Origin: Drosophila miranda
Taxonomy: Eukaryota > Arthropoda > Insecta > Diptera > Drosophilidae
Assembly: GCF_003369915.1 (NCBI RefSeq)
Contig: NC_046676.1
Location: 4,898,001-4,962,000, forward strand
Direction of reading: 5' to 3'
DNA: 64,000 bases
A model generated the notes under the pieces. That model was not told where the DNA came from. It saw only the letters and a program-made list of their open reading frames with translations, and searched no databases. Position 1 is the stretch's first letter. Every line of letters begins with the position of its first letter. This document shows, piece by piece, positions 1-15,100 of the stretch. A program made the position numbers and the translations under genes.

Positions 1-162
1 TGGGAGGAGTGGGGAGAGAGTGTCACAACACGGTTTTATTAGTAAGAATCTTGGGATTATGGCCATTGGCAAGCGTGCAACTAACACACACACAAACAGC
101 GACAGGGAGAGAGAGAGACTGGGACTGGGACTGGGACTGGTACTGGTAACAGGATCCCTTAC

Positions 163-2486
163 CTTTCGTGATATGAGCCGGTATCGGTGAGGGGCACTGA
201 CGCTGCAGCAGGCCGCCGCTTCCACTGCCCTGACGGTGGTTGCTCTGCGCCGACAGCGGACGCTCCAGCGACGAGCAGCGCTGCAAGGGGGAGGACGGGG
301 AAACGGTTAGTTTTCGCCCAGAGCCATAGCTGTCGCTTAGGACATTCGGTGGTTTATTCCAAGATGAAGCGACACGGGAGTCTGGGTTCTGAGTATTCTG
401 GCTAGGGGGTGCGGGGAGGCGCATGCAAATGAGCGCGCATTTGGGTTCTACGATGGGTTCTTCTTCGAGCTCTCCGTGTACTCACCACATGGGCCGGCTT
501 CTACGGGCGGTGGTCCCCCAACAGAATGAGAAAAACACTTAATAGCATGTAAAGAAGGCTCGAGTCGATGCCACCGACTACCTGCTGTACCTGGCGGAGA
601 CGCTGCATCCCGCTGCTGGGTTGCCACACCACCAGGCGGAGGGGGCTCTACGGGCGGACACCGTTTGTGCCGTGCCTCCAATCAAGGCCGATATTCCCCT
701 AACCCTCTCTTTCTATGGCGGACAAAAACTGGACGGGATCTCGACTCGCAGTCCCTGGACCCCTCCATACTTACGACTGGCAGAGGCGGACGACTGAGCG
801 ATGCGGCCGGAGACTTCTGGGTGGCCGGTGTGGTCTGGCCCGACGATGGCTGTCCGTTGGATGGGGCCACCGATCCATTGTTGATCCCGTTGCCGCTCCC
901 GGACTCGTGGATGGTCTCTGGGTTCTGGAACGTGTAGACAGTCAGTGGCGGGCGCTGGTGACCCTTCTCGTATGCCGTGGAAATGGTGTGCGGTCGGTCG
1001 GCCGTGGGCGGGAGGGTGTCCACCACGTCCTGGGAATGTGGCGGCCATGTCGACACATTTGCCGTCTGGTTCGTTGCGTTCGAGACCTAAGCGGGGGTTG
1101 AAAGTCGAGGGGAAATCGGTTAGCAAGGCCGTGTGGGATCTCTTGGGGCACAGACGAAAACACATCGGACTTCGAATTTGGTCAAGTCGAACGGAAGAGA
1201 AACAACAAAATAAGAATAAAGAAATGAAAACCTGTGTTGTTAGAGCTGGCGATGAGCAAAAGCCACTATCACTGGATTCACCAGGTTTCAAGCGAATTGC
1301 GGGCGTTACAAACTAAAGGAAACGGAAACGAAAACGAAACACAAAAGAACGTTGATGAAAACCAAGGAAATGAAGGACGCAACAATTTCGGATGTGGGTG
1401 GAGGTGGGCGGAGGTGGAGGTGGAGGCTGAGGCTGAGACTGAGGACTTCACCTGCGACAGGGAGCGCGGATAGTGATGATGGCCCGGAGAGTTGCTGGAG
1501 CCGCTGCTGTTCATGCTGCTGATGGAGCAGACAGAGCTCTTCCTGGATCCCAGAGAGTTGGAGCAGCCGCCGCCCTGGGAGCCGGATCCGCCGCCCGGCG
1601 ACTCCGGATAGAGATTGATGCTGGCCTTGGCATCGTGGATGAGCTCCTCGGAGGCCTGCGGCAGGACACTGGGCTCCTTGGTGACCAGAGCAATGGACTG
1701 CATGGCCTCCTGCAAGCGCCAGAGATTAGTTAGATCTTCCTCGCGTCCTATGCCACGACTCAATCGAAAGAAAACCCACCTGCAGATGTCCCAGCTCAGA
1801 CATCACCTCGCACTCCTCGTGCACCACCGGCTGCAGCATGTGGACGAAGCTGCAGTAGCGCAGCCGCTCCTCCACCATGGCCGCTCGCAGCGAACGCTTC
1901 TCCACCTCCTCCAGCTCGGCCCGGCGCAGGGTCACGTCCTGCATGTGCGAGTCCATCAGCGACTGGAGGCCGTCGGTCTGGCCCTTGCGGGCCTTCTTCT
2001 GGAGCCGCAGCGTGTCGCTGGAGCGCTTCTTCAGCTCACTCCGGCAGCGCTTGTATTCTTTGGCATGGTCCTTGTCGATGGTGGCCACGGTGCGTTTCCA
2101 GTCCTCGATCTTGTCCTGCAGCGGCTGCACCAGACAGTCCATAATGGCGCTGGTGAAGGTCTTCAAGCGGGTCTCCACTGCCTTGTGGCGCAGGCAGACC
2201 CGGGTCAGGGCGGTGCCAATTTCCTTGGAGGCGCCTGCAGAGCCAAAAATAAAGAAACAAAGAATTATTTAATGCTATATTTTTATTTATTTGTGCAGAA
2301 AACTAAATTACTGAAGGGGAACAGAAATGAGGCAATGGAGCGATGGGGGAACGATGCTCTGGCAGCGGAAATGTTTGGAGCCATGCAACAAGAGTCGCAC
2401 GCCATGGGCTGTCGCTTCAATTGGGAGGCGCAACCGACATCGCATGCGGCACGATTCGGGACCAGTAGCCTCCTGTCTGTGTCTGT

Positions 2487-2519
<33 letters not shown>

Positions 2520-5500
2520 CCCATTATGCCATGGTTAGAGACAGGAAAACTGGTCAGGCCAACGGCTCATGCTCCTGCTTCTGGTTCTGCGCCTGCTCCT
2601 GCCATGGCATATCACAAACGAATGACACCCATGCCCGATTATCTCCGACATTGACTGGGACTGCTCCTCTGGCTTTCCCCCCATTCCCACGACTATCCTC
2701 AGTCACAGTCACAGTCTCAGCGCCAGCCCCAGCCTCATTCATCGTATTAGCCTCCTGGTAAAAGGTAATTATCTTTCGACAGCTTATTGATTCTGCTTTG
2801 ACTTGCCTTCAACGCAGCCTTCTCGCATGTGCTTGTATTCCATGAAGCACTTGCTCCAAATCCCACTTAATTGAATAAGAAAGACCAGACTCTGGTCTCT
2901 GCACTCGGAAAATCGTCGGAAACCCTCTCTGTGATATATTAAGGACTTTGGCCCACATCGGTCTTATTTTTTCTCAGTGGACACGCAGCAAGCACTGGGT
3001 GTGCCATGTGCGAATCCAGAGCCGAGCATCGAGTTACACCCTCCTGGAAGCAGGACAATTGACACTTGTGCCGATGCCTGACCGACCTCTGCCAGCCTGC
3101 CTTCGACTAAGCCGGCAGTAACCACTAAAACTAATGAAACCATTTAGCAAGTGCAAATGGTGACGGGCACCGGGGGCGGGCCAAACTGGCGTTTGCCAAA
3201 GCAGAAAGGTGGTGGCTCATGGCTAGAACCACGGGGATATGCACTCAGTACGACGGGCAGGGCAAAGGGCGTACGTACACTCCTGGCCGCGGACACTTGC
3301 CACTTGCCACACGCCACATGGCAGGCAGGAGTGGATCAATATATGCTAATGCAACCCCCAACTGCAGAATGCAGGAATTCCAAGCCGGTTTTAGCTCTTG
3401 TATAACCATCGATTCAGCCATCGGTGAGCATTGGGGCTCGCTGGCAGATAAACTGAGACATTTAAAGGACTGATGGACTCTTGTTTACACGAGTCTCCGT
3501 TGATAGAGGTAATCAGTGGTCGATAAGTCACACTTCTGAATGGAATTTCCGATAAATCTGCACTGCGGATCATTATTTCTTATGCATTTTAAGTCTCCCT
3601 AAACTCCCCTATGGGCTACTGTTTATTACTCAGAAATATCATTCTTTTCAGTGTGGTTTTTCCCGGAGTACACGCTGATTTATTGGGAAATTAGACACAC
3701 CCCACTGTGGAACAGAAAGGGTGCTAATTTCTGAGCCGCTACTGTGCTTGCCCGTAATGTTGTTGTTGTGTTTAACATTTGCACGCTTCCTCTCCAGCCT
3801 ACTCTCTGATACGCTCCCGCCCTCTCTGTCTATCCCAGACCAGAACTCATTGTCGTTTCTTCACTCTGACCAATGCATTTGCTAGTAAACTGTATAACTG
3901 TGCAAATCAAGCAGAGCAAATGCGAAATGTCAACAAGAACCGCCAGGGAAGGGAGTCGAGGCTCTGCTACCCTGTCCGCTCGATAGAACAAACTTCTCTG
4001 TGCCCGAGACCCCTGTATTGTATTTGAATCTGTGCAGAAGCACACTCTGGAAGGGTATCAATGCAGGGTACTAAACACAGGCCGACTGCTCCGGTCGATC
4101 TACCTCTCCCGAGACGCTCACGAAAGCTCTCTCGCTCTCGTGTATGTGTATGTGTATGTGTGGGTAGCTTTTGTCCCGTCTCCTGGGCGAAGTGAGAGGT
4201 GAGGCCCGATGTTATCGGGCGGGCGGGCGGTTGGTCAGGCGTTCGGGCAGTCATTGCATAATCGGGCGGAATGACGGCCTACTCGATGAGTACGACGCGA
4301 AGAGTAGCCAATAAATAAATATAAATAGCAAAACCAGAAGAAATGCGTGAGCACAGACAGAACGCAGAACACAGAACAACAAACAAGATGTGGAAGTGGA
4401 AGGGGGGAATGGAGAATGGGGAAGCGTGAAATGTGTAAAAATCAGATCGATGACCGCCGCTGACTGAGAGCGGATGGACGGACGGAGGCATGAATAATGA
4501 GCAAATAGGTGGGAGGGGGAGAGAGAGAGGGAATTACAGGGGGCAGCCAACCCAGACAAATACCCCACACTGTTCGCACTTACCTCTGGAATTGGTGGCC
4601 GCATCGGCTATCTTCTGGAAGGCATCCAAATAGGCGGCGATTGCCTGTATGGCAGCCCTGTAAGCAGATAAACATAACAGCATTATTACTCGTATTATCC
4701 ATTACAGAGGAGGCTAGGATCCAATAAACAACTACTCGGGGCGACATATCAATTGAGACATGAGACATGCTCATAAAGAGAAATGAAGAGAGACATGCTC
4801 ATGCAAAAAGAGATGAGAAGAGAAGAATGAAGAGTTTGAGCTTGAAATACCCTGGAAGATATTACGAACTACTAGCAGTTATCAGTTATAGTCTATGCCA
4901 AGTCGTAGTAGCCTCTCCGAGGGTATCAAATCATGCTTCTCTCTGTCTGGATTCGCTAAAGTGGCTGGCATCCGCACCCGCGCCCGCGCCCGCGGATGTG
5001 TGTCAAGCGCAATGGGCAAGCACTCGGAGCTAGTTTTGGCAAACTCTGACGATCCCCGCCTCGGACAACATGATTTGAGGCAATGATTAATGCAAGCCAC
5101 ATGTGTGTGTGCGAGCATAACCATTTGCCCGCCACGTACCGGTACCCAGACAGTGCCCCCCGTCCGCCAAGCGTATTTGGGCCAAGTCTGAGCATAAAAA
5201 CGGAAAAAAGCAACAGAGGGAAAACGAAATAAACAAAATATGCCAAGACGACGGCGTCGGTGGTCCGACCCCAGACCCCAGCCACTCTCCGACAAACAGC
5301 ACAGAAATAATCATAGATTTTGGGTACTCCTGAAACAGATATAAATCGGCTTGGGATATGCTTTAGATTGGTCCAAGCAAATTCAAATATCTTTCAGGAA
5401 GACCACTATTACGGAGGCGTTTTGTTTGTTTGTTGGGAAGTCGGAAGAGGCGTAAAAGCAAATCGAGGTAAATGAGCAATTTGTTTATTTATTCATTTGC

Positions 5501-6124
5501 ATGTTCGGGATCCCATTACGTTCTTAGAGTTTCGCAACCGCGTGGGGAAATCAGTTTTACTCACCTCAAGCATGTGTGCAATTTGCTGGCCTTTGCCACG
5601 AAGTCATCCCACAGTGGAGAGGTGTTCTGCAAGAGAGAGAAAGGAACAGAGAGAGAGAGAGATGTTTAGTTAGCAGTCAGACAATCAAAGAAACCCATCC
5701 CCAATATATCTTATGTGGAGGCGGAGGAGAAGGCAAAGTCCGGGCCGGGGAATGCTATAAACTTCTCATCTATGAGGAATTTACTGTCCGACAAATTGGG
5801 CGTACGTGTTGCATAAAAAACGTCGTCCTTCAATCCATTTGGGACATCTCAGTGGATGTCCACAGATGGATGAGAGGAAGGAGCCCAGATTCCCAGATCA
5901 TCTCGGTTCGGTTTGCCTTTGGCACATTTCAAATCCCATTATCTCTCGCACAAAAGTTCAAAGTTCAAACTGCTGACAACTTTCCATCATCATGATTTTC
6001 GCTCGGATTAAATCTAATTGAGTTTGACTTTTGTTGTCTGTGCATTTCATTAAATCTGAATAAAGCAAAAACGGAATAACGAATAGATGACCCCACACCA
6101 AGGGTCAAGTGCAGTCAGTAAGTG

Positions 6125-6167
<43 letters not shown>

Positions 6168-9100
6168 TATATAGAGATAATATAATCAAATTGGGGCGAC
6201 AGCCAGCATATGGTTCGACACCACAGGATATCGGGCCACAGTTGGGGGAAGTTTTAATGGAATTCGCTTCCTGCCAGCAGAGTTTGCTAATTAAATTTTG
6301 CTGCCTTCTATACTCTGTTTGAGGAAGTTCATAAACGAATGCGAACTATGTGCTGCTATCGACTGATATGCTCAGTTTATGCTCAGTTTATGGATACAAC
6401 TTTTGCGTAAAGTTGAAATGCCCAGAAGATATACGTGGTTAAGGGGTAGGATGATGCCTGCTTTGAGGGTTACAGCCTCTCTTGCTAAAGTATATTAACA
6501 GCAAAGAATATAAGCAGCTTTCAGCGAAGAGAATCATAATTACTGTGAGTGCACATGATCCGTAATTCTCTCCTCCCTTTCCCTTCGCTCTCTTTTGTGC
6601 TGCTTTAAAAGAGAGCTTAGCCAAGAGAACGCTCCACGGATGATGCACAGTGGGGCTCCCACAACAGCTCGGCTTCGTATTTGGTCAAAACCACAACAGC
6701 TGCTGGCCAAGTCTCAGTGTCAGGCTGGCGAAACGGCAGCAAATTGTTAATAGCCAAGAGCCATAAAAGGCAACTAAAGATTTTATGTGTGTGCGAGTAT
6801 TCTTATAAAAAAGACGAAAGAATCAACAGAAAACAGAAATAATATGAAGTAAAGTAGCACAAAATGGTCAATAAAAGTGAAAACGGGTTTTCGGTTTTCT
6901 TTGGCTCTGCTTTGGGCCATTTAATGTTTCAATTACACAACAAGTGACATTGAAAGAGAGTGTCCAAAGGAGGAAGCGACAATTTACTGACCAAGTCACC
7001 CGCTATCAAAGCGTGGAAGATGAGGATGGATCCCCACCAGCCCGAGACCCAGCCATCAACATCAACGTCGCCCAAATGGTAAATGGTAAATGGTAAATGG
7101 TAAATGCCAAATGCAGTTCCATTTCACTTTCAGCTTTTGCGCAATCAGCCACGAAATGAGGCAAAACGAACAGAAACTTAAATAAAAGCAAGCAAAATGT
7201 CAATTGTAAAATCGATTTGAATGCAAAAAGGCCCGAAACGTAGCCGGCTCTGGGCCGGGCCATGCCAGGGCAGGCCAGGGCAATTGCATAAACAAAACCC
7301 GGGCGGCGAGTTCATTGGACCTGGATGGATGTACATATGTACATTTCGTAGTTGTGTTGTTCCATCTGTAAGGGGGGCACCAAAAGCCTTCTTCTACGCA
7401 CTTCCTATATCGTTAACGTAACGTAACTCACTCGTAACGTCACACCAGTCACCATGTAACGTCACTTGTCCGTGTTACGAAACACGTATGCTGTACCTGT
7501 TGTAGCGGGCACTTTACATATATGTATTTTGGCCTACCCCACTTCCGTTACTCACAGATACGCGGTACGTCGCTCTGTCTCTCCACAGATGAACCATATT
7601 TGGCATATGTACGTTCGTGTGCGATTCCCTTTCAAATGTCAGACCGCATAGGGTGCTGTCTCAACATGCAATTAACCCGCCCCAAAAGTGGGTTTCAGCC
7701 ACAGAGAACGGCACAGAGAAACACCATTCCGAAGCGATATTTCAGATCATTAGGCTGGAAAACGTGGATTTGGTTCATTATAAATTCATTCAAGATCAAA
7801 TTTCTCCAAGACCAAAGTTTGGATTCATTAAAAGTGCCTGTTGTGTGGGCCGCCTTAGCCAGAAGGAATTCGAAACTAAATCAACAAAATATTCAATATT
7901 TCTGCTCAAGGCAGAAAGAATCAATAATTTCCATAAACTTTTAAGCTGGATTTTCCAATTTTTAAACAAAGTTCGACTTCAAATCGCTGCCCACATGATT
8001 TTTGATGTATTTTATGTTATTTTTGCAAAATGTCTGTATGTGTGTGTGTGAGTGAGTGGCGTGGCGCAACCAACATCGAACCGCAACTTGATAAGCGTCT
8101 TTTGCCCCGTCTGCGTGGGCCTGCAGCAAACTTTTTATGAATGAACATTTCGTTGTCATACGAAGAGGAGGGTGCCACCAGGCCAGGCCAGGCCAGGCCA
8201 GGCGACTGGCGGCCCGAAACACGCAAAGCTGTCATTACATTGACCAGACCCCCAGCACGCGTTGGCGTTGGCTCAGCGTCTCAGACGGAGACTCTTGGGT
8301 CTGGGCTTATGAATGAGTGTGCCGCGCTGGAAGGAGGCATGGCAGGTTGGTCGCCCCCTTAATAGGAGCAAAGAAAGAGGAATCCGCTTGGGATACTCTC
8401 GAATGCAATGTATTGGCTCTATTGGCTCCTAAAAGCCAGGTATGAAAGAATATGCGAATCGTTCCCGCAAATCTGTGGCTGCCTTCAAAACACTTTCCAG
8501 TTTGCAGCAGACGAATCTGTGGGACGAAGAAGCCAGCAACGAGTGCAATGTATCTATGCCTCTCCTTCCCCATCCCATCCCATCCCATCCCACCCCATGC
8601 CCCTCCCCTTGTGCATCCATTTATCTTGGCAAAAGTGACGCTCGGCGAGCGCAAGACACCTAAAAACCCACAATTTATGCCAGTCACAGACTCGGGCTCA
8701 GACTCTCGGAAAACTGGAAAAGTTCACACAGAAACACACACAGGAACGTTATAAACTCTTGATCTTTCCAATAGCCTACAAAAGCAACCTACACGAAACT
8801 GACTCCTCTCTCAGCTGGTTCACAGCCTCATTCATGCAACAATTTTGTTGCTGTTTCTGGTTGCTAGTTGCTGGTTACTGCCGCCGTGGCTGTGGCTGCG
8901 GCTGTTGCTGTTGCTGTCACCGTTTGATAATGCCCCAAACCAAAGATTCCCCAAGTCGTGGCAGCAGTGGCAGCAGCTAGAAAGAGGCGGAGCTGGGGTT
9001 GGCCAAAAACGGGTTCAGAGCCACGTCCTACATAGCACATTTTGGGTTAACACAAAAAAAGAAAGAGAAGCGGTTCCTTATGCAAAATCCAACAGAGTCC

Positions 9101-12100
9101 GTGAAGAAGTTTTGCACTGATTGATTTTCTATAAGATCGAACGTACTGCTGTATGTACTATATGCCGATGCCTCGGGCCATAATTTCGCTAGTTTTTGTT
9201 GGTATGGAGGAGGGTGGGGGGAAGGAGGCAAAGTCGTGCGCTGCTAATTTGCACCTACAACCAACAAAAATAGCAAAAACAACTTCGGCTTTAGAAAGTA
9301 GAAAATTATGCGGCAGGAATATGAAATGAAAGTGCTTCCCATCCCATCCCATCCCATCCCATCCCATCCCGTCCCGTACCGTCCCGTCGCTCCTCCTTCG
9401 GGGGAAGGGGCTCGAAAGTTTACAGAAACCCCCATCATAACAGCAAAGTTTGGCTTTGAGCTGGCAAACGAATGGAAGACAATAGCGCGCTGCTTGGCAA
9501 ATCGATTGGATTGGACCCGATGCGAATCCATCAATCGATACTCCGCAGTTATGCCGCCAATCACCGGGTAATTCGATAACTGACAGACAGCTTGCTGCAT
9601 TTGCATATCGCGCTTCTAACAATGCCCCATTTGTGACCCCAAAACTGACTCTGGCTCCCGCTGACAGCTGGACTGCTGGATGGGGTGGGTGGGGGGAGGA
9701 GCATGGGTAGTAGTTTCTGTTTTGGACGGCGTAACCAAAGAAGGGGCTTGCAACATGCATCCAAGCGATATGGCAACCGCAACTTGAACGCCGGTTGCAG
9801 TCAACGCGTGCCACAAACCGCAGAAACAAAACGGAACGAGAAGTTCGCGGGGTTCACGAGGGAAAAGAGCTCTACAACAAAGAGTTGCCACGGAAGTTTG
9901 CCCTCTGAAAACCCCTAGAAATGATGATGGATCTATCTGTTGGGATCCGTCCTTTCGGGCCACCCAAGTACATCGATTCATAATAGGGAATCCCTTTGAT
10001 AATAAACATACTTATGCACAATATAATCTGATTTTATTTGCGGCTATCTGCAGGTCACTTCTTCACCTTTTCAGCTTCGCCCCTGATTTCAAAGCAGACA
10101 CTATTGGGTCGCGGGACATTCTTCTCGTCGAAAGCCTCGAAGCTGATGACCGTTTTGTAGCGTCCGTGCAGAGTGGCGCCCCGAATGTTCGTGAGCATCA
10201 GCCTCAGATGGAAGGGCTCATGGATGAGCGTGGTCTAAGATCGGGCAGGTTGAGAGAGCAAAATCCCAATCGATTTGTGGGAAAACTTACACCAGCTTTT
10301 TTGATGCAATCCTGTTCCACTTCCTGGCGATTTGTGACAAACGTCGTCCAGTACTTGAACCAATACTGGTCCTTGTCGTACATGATGGCGCAAAAGTCCT
10401 GCGTGGCCATGGTAAAGACAGTCGGCTCCCAGTTTCCCCGCTGGTAGTGGAACAAGGCGAACTTGGCCTGGAATGGGGGGAAGGGGACGGGGTTGGATTC
10501 AACTTATTGATTCGGATGCCGGGGCGATGGGAATTACGGCTATGCGATCGTTGGGCTGCAGGTCCCAGTTGGTGGTGGCATTTCCCGATATGTGTATGGT
10601 GTCGGGATCCTGTTCGACAGTCAATTTATCGAAATTGATGGCGTCGCGGATGAACATTGTCCCGGGGCGGGCTTCGGTGCATGGCGCGAATATGTCCGGA
10701 TCCTCGAGCAGCAGTTCGTAGTCGGTGGCCCAGATTCCGGCCAGTCCCACGTGGATCAGAAACAATATTCGCCACATTTTTGCATGGCAATGGGTATTTG
10801 CTACGTCTTTATATAGCCTCTAATGCCGGAATGTCAGAATGTCGGTAATTGTCTCTGCCAATTACCGGATTAACCAAACATAATCTAATCTACTGTAATC
10901 CGCACGCGAAACAACAATGAAATTTCCACAGAACAGCTGAAATATACAGGAAATATAGCCCAAGATCGGACCGATTTGCCTGGAGAGCTCTCATAGATCA
11001 ATATTCGTAATATTTGTTTATTTATTTATTCCAATCCCCCCTCAAACTCTCCCGTTTTTCGCTCTGGCAATCTCAAGCTGTGCTCAACTTTCATTTGACA
11101 TTGAGAGGCTGATTGAATTCAATTCTTTCATCTTTTTTTTGCATTCAAAAACAAGAGAATAATACAAAAATGTAGCCCAAAACTATTTTGCATAATTGGG
11201 CGTGTGTGTGGTAGACGAGACGACAGTGTCACACCCACCATAATAATAATAGCGAAAAAAGAAAAACAATCCCTAACAATATCTCGGCTTGTGTATCGCA
11301 AATGCAATTTCATATTCATTAAAATTAATTGCTCCTTGATTGCCCCATTCGTTGTAGATGGAGCAGAAATTTAACATGCAGAACACTCAAACAGATGTAC
11401 AATTTACATGCACACATACGCACACACACACATACCCGTGCAATCCACAGTTCGAATCTCTACAGATTGCCCAGCACAGCATGTCAAATGTGAGACAGCG
11501 ACAGGGAGACAGGCGGACAGATGGAGAGACGAAGAGACGGAGAACAGCGCGGGACGGACGCAGTCGCCGTGGAGCAGCAGTGGAAAGAGCAACAGCCGCA
11601 TACCCGCAATATAATTTAACGAATAATGCAGAGTAATTAATACAGCTATCAACTTCTCTTCGAGGGGAAACTGCTTCTTTTCTCTACTCCGATTACCTCG
11701 TCTGCGTGTGTGGGAGCAGGACAAAGAGAGGCTTGGCATTCATCAACAGTTTTGCGAGAGACTTCAGCATTCACTTAACTGTAATTAAAGCTACCCAAGG
11801 TGTCAGATGGGCAGGGGAATAAGCGATGACTTCGGTGCTGGCTAAACGAGACGCTCGCTGCTTACCATCAAGCTTTAGCTCCGAAAAATACTTTGATTCG
11901 TGCCTGCAGCCTCGTTCGATAAGTACACACACAGAGAGAGCGCAGAACAAGAGCATCTCTCTCTCTTGAGCAGCAGCAAAGAGAGCACGTGCCTGCAATA
12001 TAGCCCCCTCCAATAGCTGCTACAGTGCAGCACATGCGAATATGTCAGCTCAAAGAAATCCATTTCCCAGCACTCGTATGTGGGCTCCTTTTTTTCTTTC

Positions 12101-15100
12101 CGCTCTGAAGGACCTTGCACTAGTTAGCCACGGCCTGGCGGCTTCATCCTGCTCACATCCTGTTAGCCATAACGCAACGCCACACACAGAGTGCATTGTG
12201 AGCTGTCTGTTCGATTTGCAGTCGAGAGGCATAACCTTGAATGTGGCTTTTAGACATTTTCAAACGAGCAAACAATGCGAACGGCCAAGAGTGAGGGGGA
12301 GGTGTAGGGGGAGGGGGAGAGAAAAAACTGCTGTACGATATATTGTCATAGAACTGGCAACACATTGCGTCAGCTGCGAATGCTGCCATAAATAAAAACT
12401 CATTAGCTCTGGCCTATACCTACAGACGTTTACGATTGTGTGTGTGTGTGTACTCGTGGGGATGTCTGTATCTATTCTTACGTCTTACAACCCACACAAA
12501 ATCGAGATACCACAAAATGCGAAAACCTGGAGCGTTTAAGACTTAGGTCTTAGGCAAAGGTCACAGACTAAAATTAGGAAACATTCGAAAGGAAAAACGA
12601 GAAAATAAGAGGGAAACAAAAAAGCTGCGCCCAACGTGGGGCTCGAACCCACGACCCTGAGATTAAGAGTCTCATGCTCTACCGACTGAGCTAGCCGGGC
12701 ACCTGAGAACGGTAAAATCCAATGGGTACGAAGGAGATAAGAACCTTATGTACTACCATATGTACTATACATAATTATATGCATCAATATTTGATTCTCG
12801 ATAGGCGACAGGAAAACTCTTCCACGCATTAAATTATGCTATGTTATAGCCCTTCCTCAAGGAACTTTAAGAACTTAACTTAGCTTCGATTTACCGACAT
12901 AATATTACGGTTGAAAACCGAGTATATGCACCGAAAACTAGTCCATGGCCTTGCATACATAAAAATATGTATCGATGAAGTGCTTTTTATACAACAGGTT
13001 ATTCATTCGAAATTGATTGAGTCCGACATTAGGCAAATGGGAATTTAATTTCCATTTTAAGTAAAATTAAGTTTTACACAACAGAAAAATGACAAAAGAA
13101 AAAAATTTCGCCCAACGTGGGGCTCGAACCCACGACCCTGAGATTAAGAGTCTCATGCTCTACCGACTGAGCTAGCCGGGCATGTTATTCAGGCCAAAAA
13201 AAATATCCACAAGGAATATTCGATATAGTATATAGTATATCCATTTCTATAAATAGTCTTTCGAAACAAAATTTTCCGAGCAGACTTTTCCGAGGATGGT
13301 ATGGACATTGTTTGTATGACTATCGATAGATTATCGATTATTGATTTCACTTTATTTGAAGTTTTCTTCGAATTCGATTAATTTTTACTCCTTTATCGAT
13401 CACTATGAAACAACAAGTATCTTAGGGTTTATCGGAAAATGAATGGCATCTATGTATATCTGTTTATTATTCACCTATTGCTTCAAAAGAAAGACCAAAA
13501 ATAAATGTCGCCCAACGTGGGGCTCGAACCCACGACCCTGAGATTAAGAGTCTCATGCTCTACCGACTGAGCTAGCCGGGCATGTGGGCCAATCGAATGC
13601 GATCCGTATCCGGCCAACACCTGCCAGGGCTGATGTCGATCTCAGTCTTGATTCCACCTCGTTCCACTGCGCCATGATATAAATATAGGGCATCGTTCGA
13701 AATGGTTTCGACAACGCCTTTTGGCAATTTCCATTGAACTGATTGCGATCGGATGGGTAATTGCAGTTACAATTACAATGCACCCAATCCGTATATAAAC
13801 GGTTCACGGCGGAACGTGTGGCTCCATCACGAAAAATGTTGACCCATCCAAAGTGCCTGTTCGTAGTGCTCCAGCTGAGTTTCGTCTGCCTATCTCGGGC
13901 GATCGAGTACGAGTTCCTCCTGGAAAAGGATGGTCTGATGGCGCCGTGCGAGAATCATCCGGGCAACCCTTCAGGCTTTGATGCCCTCTTCGACATGTCC
14001 ATATTGAACATAACGCAGAAGGCAGAGTCCACTCTACAATTGACCGGAGATACCGTGATCGTGTGGCAGGATGTCGAGCCGAGCGATACCATAACGGTGA
14101 GTGCTAAACGGTCTCTTCAGCCTTTCCCATTTATAAATCTTCTATTTGTATCCAGCTGTTCGGACAAATCTACCAATTCGAGCAAGGCAACTGGCAGAAG
14201 ACGATGTTCTCGGCTAGCAGCAAGGACTTTTGCAAGAACATGTTCGAGAAGAATCAATACTGGTACAAGTTCTGGACGCAGAACATCATCAACTCCAAGG
14301 ACGTCAGGAAAACTTGCATCAATACCCGCGGCGTGAGCAGTCTCCATCCACAAGTCCCTGTTTTCGCTCATTTCTGCCTATGTTCCTCCATTGCAGTCCC
14401 TGGTGAAGCACGAGTCCTTCGAGGTGGATCTGAAGGCCAGTGTGAACGTGCCCAATCTGGGAGGTCGCTACAAGCTGGTGGTCCTGTTCGAGGCCTTCGA
14501 CAAGAGCAACGTGAAGCGTCCGGTGTCGATTTGCAGCGAGTTCCGCGGTATAGTCCGAAGAGTCTAAGTCTAAAGGTCTAAAAGTCATCATATATGCATG
14601 TTGAATCGGATATGTACGGTGAAATACCATTAAAATGGATCCGCTGTTTTTTGAAAGTCTAATTATATATGCATGTGGCATACAACATGCAACAAAATAC
14701 ACTTAAAGTTAAGATTGCCATCAGGTGGCGCACATCAGGGCACCAGGGCATTGCAGAGCGCCCCTGCATTGCCTCTTTGTTCAGTCCATAATGGAACACC
14801 AGGAGGATAGCAAGGAAAAGTGCCGGTCGCACGACTGGTGGGCCGAGTTCTGTCAGGACTCGGCCGTCCACGGCATGCCGTATTTGGCTAGGCGGGACCT
14901 GCACTGGGTGGAGCGCCTCTTCTGGCTGGCCATGATCCTGGCCTCGGCCTACTACGCCATCAGCAGCTGCTACTCGCAGTGGGAGCGGTTCCGCAACAAT
15001 CCGATTGTCTACGAGTACGAGTATCTCTTCGCACTGCGCAACTTCACCTTTATCGGGCTCACATTCTGTACGACTTACGAGACGGAGGAGCAGGTGGCGA

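Larger units (their letters stand above)
5627..10054. other. mim long intron, 3' part; non-coding
   Basis: This stretch lies between the second coding exon of mim and the nested CheB gene. It contains simple repeats: AG near 6130, a TGGTAAA run near 7077-7104, CCAGG near 8176-8200, and CATCC pentamers near 8568 and 9339. I find no exon with recognisable protein. Confidence 0.65.

Noticed and set aside
1615-2538. 307-codon plus-strand open frame
   Set aside because: It is antisense to the mim IMD exons, whose protein is clearly recognisable on the minus strand.
14725-14790. Upstream extension of ppk25
   Set aside because: There is no ATG in this part of the frame; it begins with GTG.
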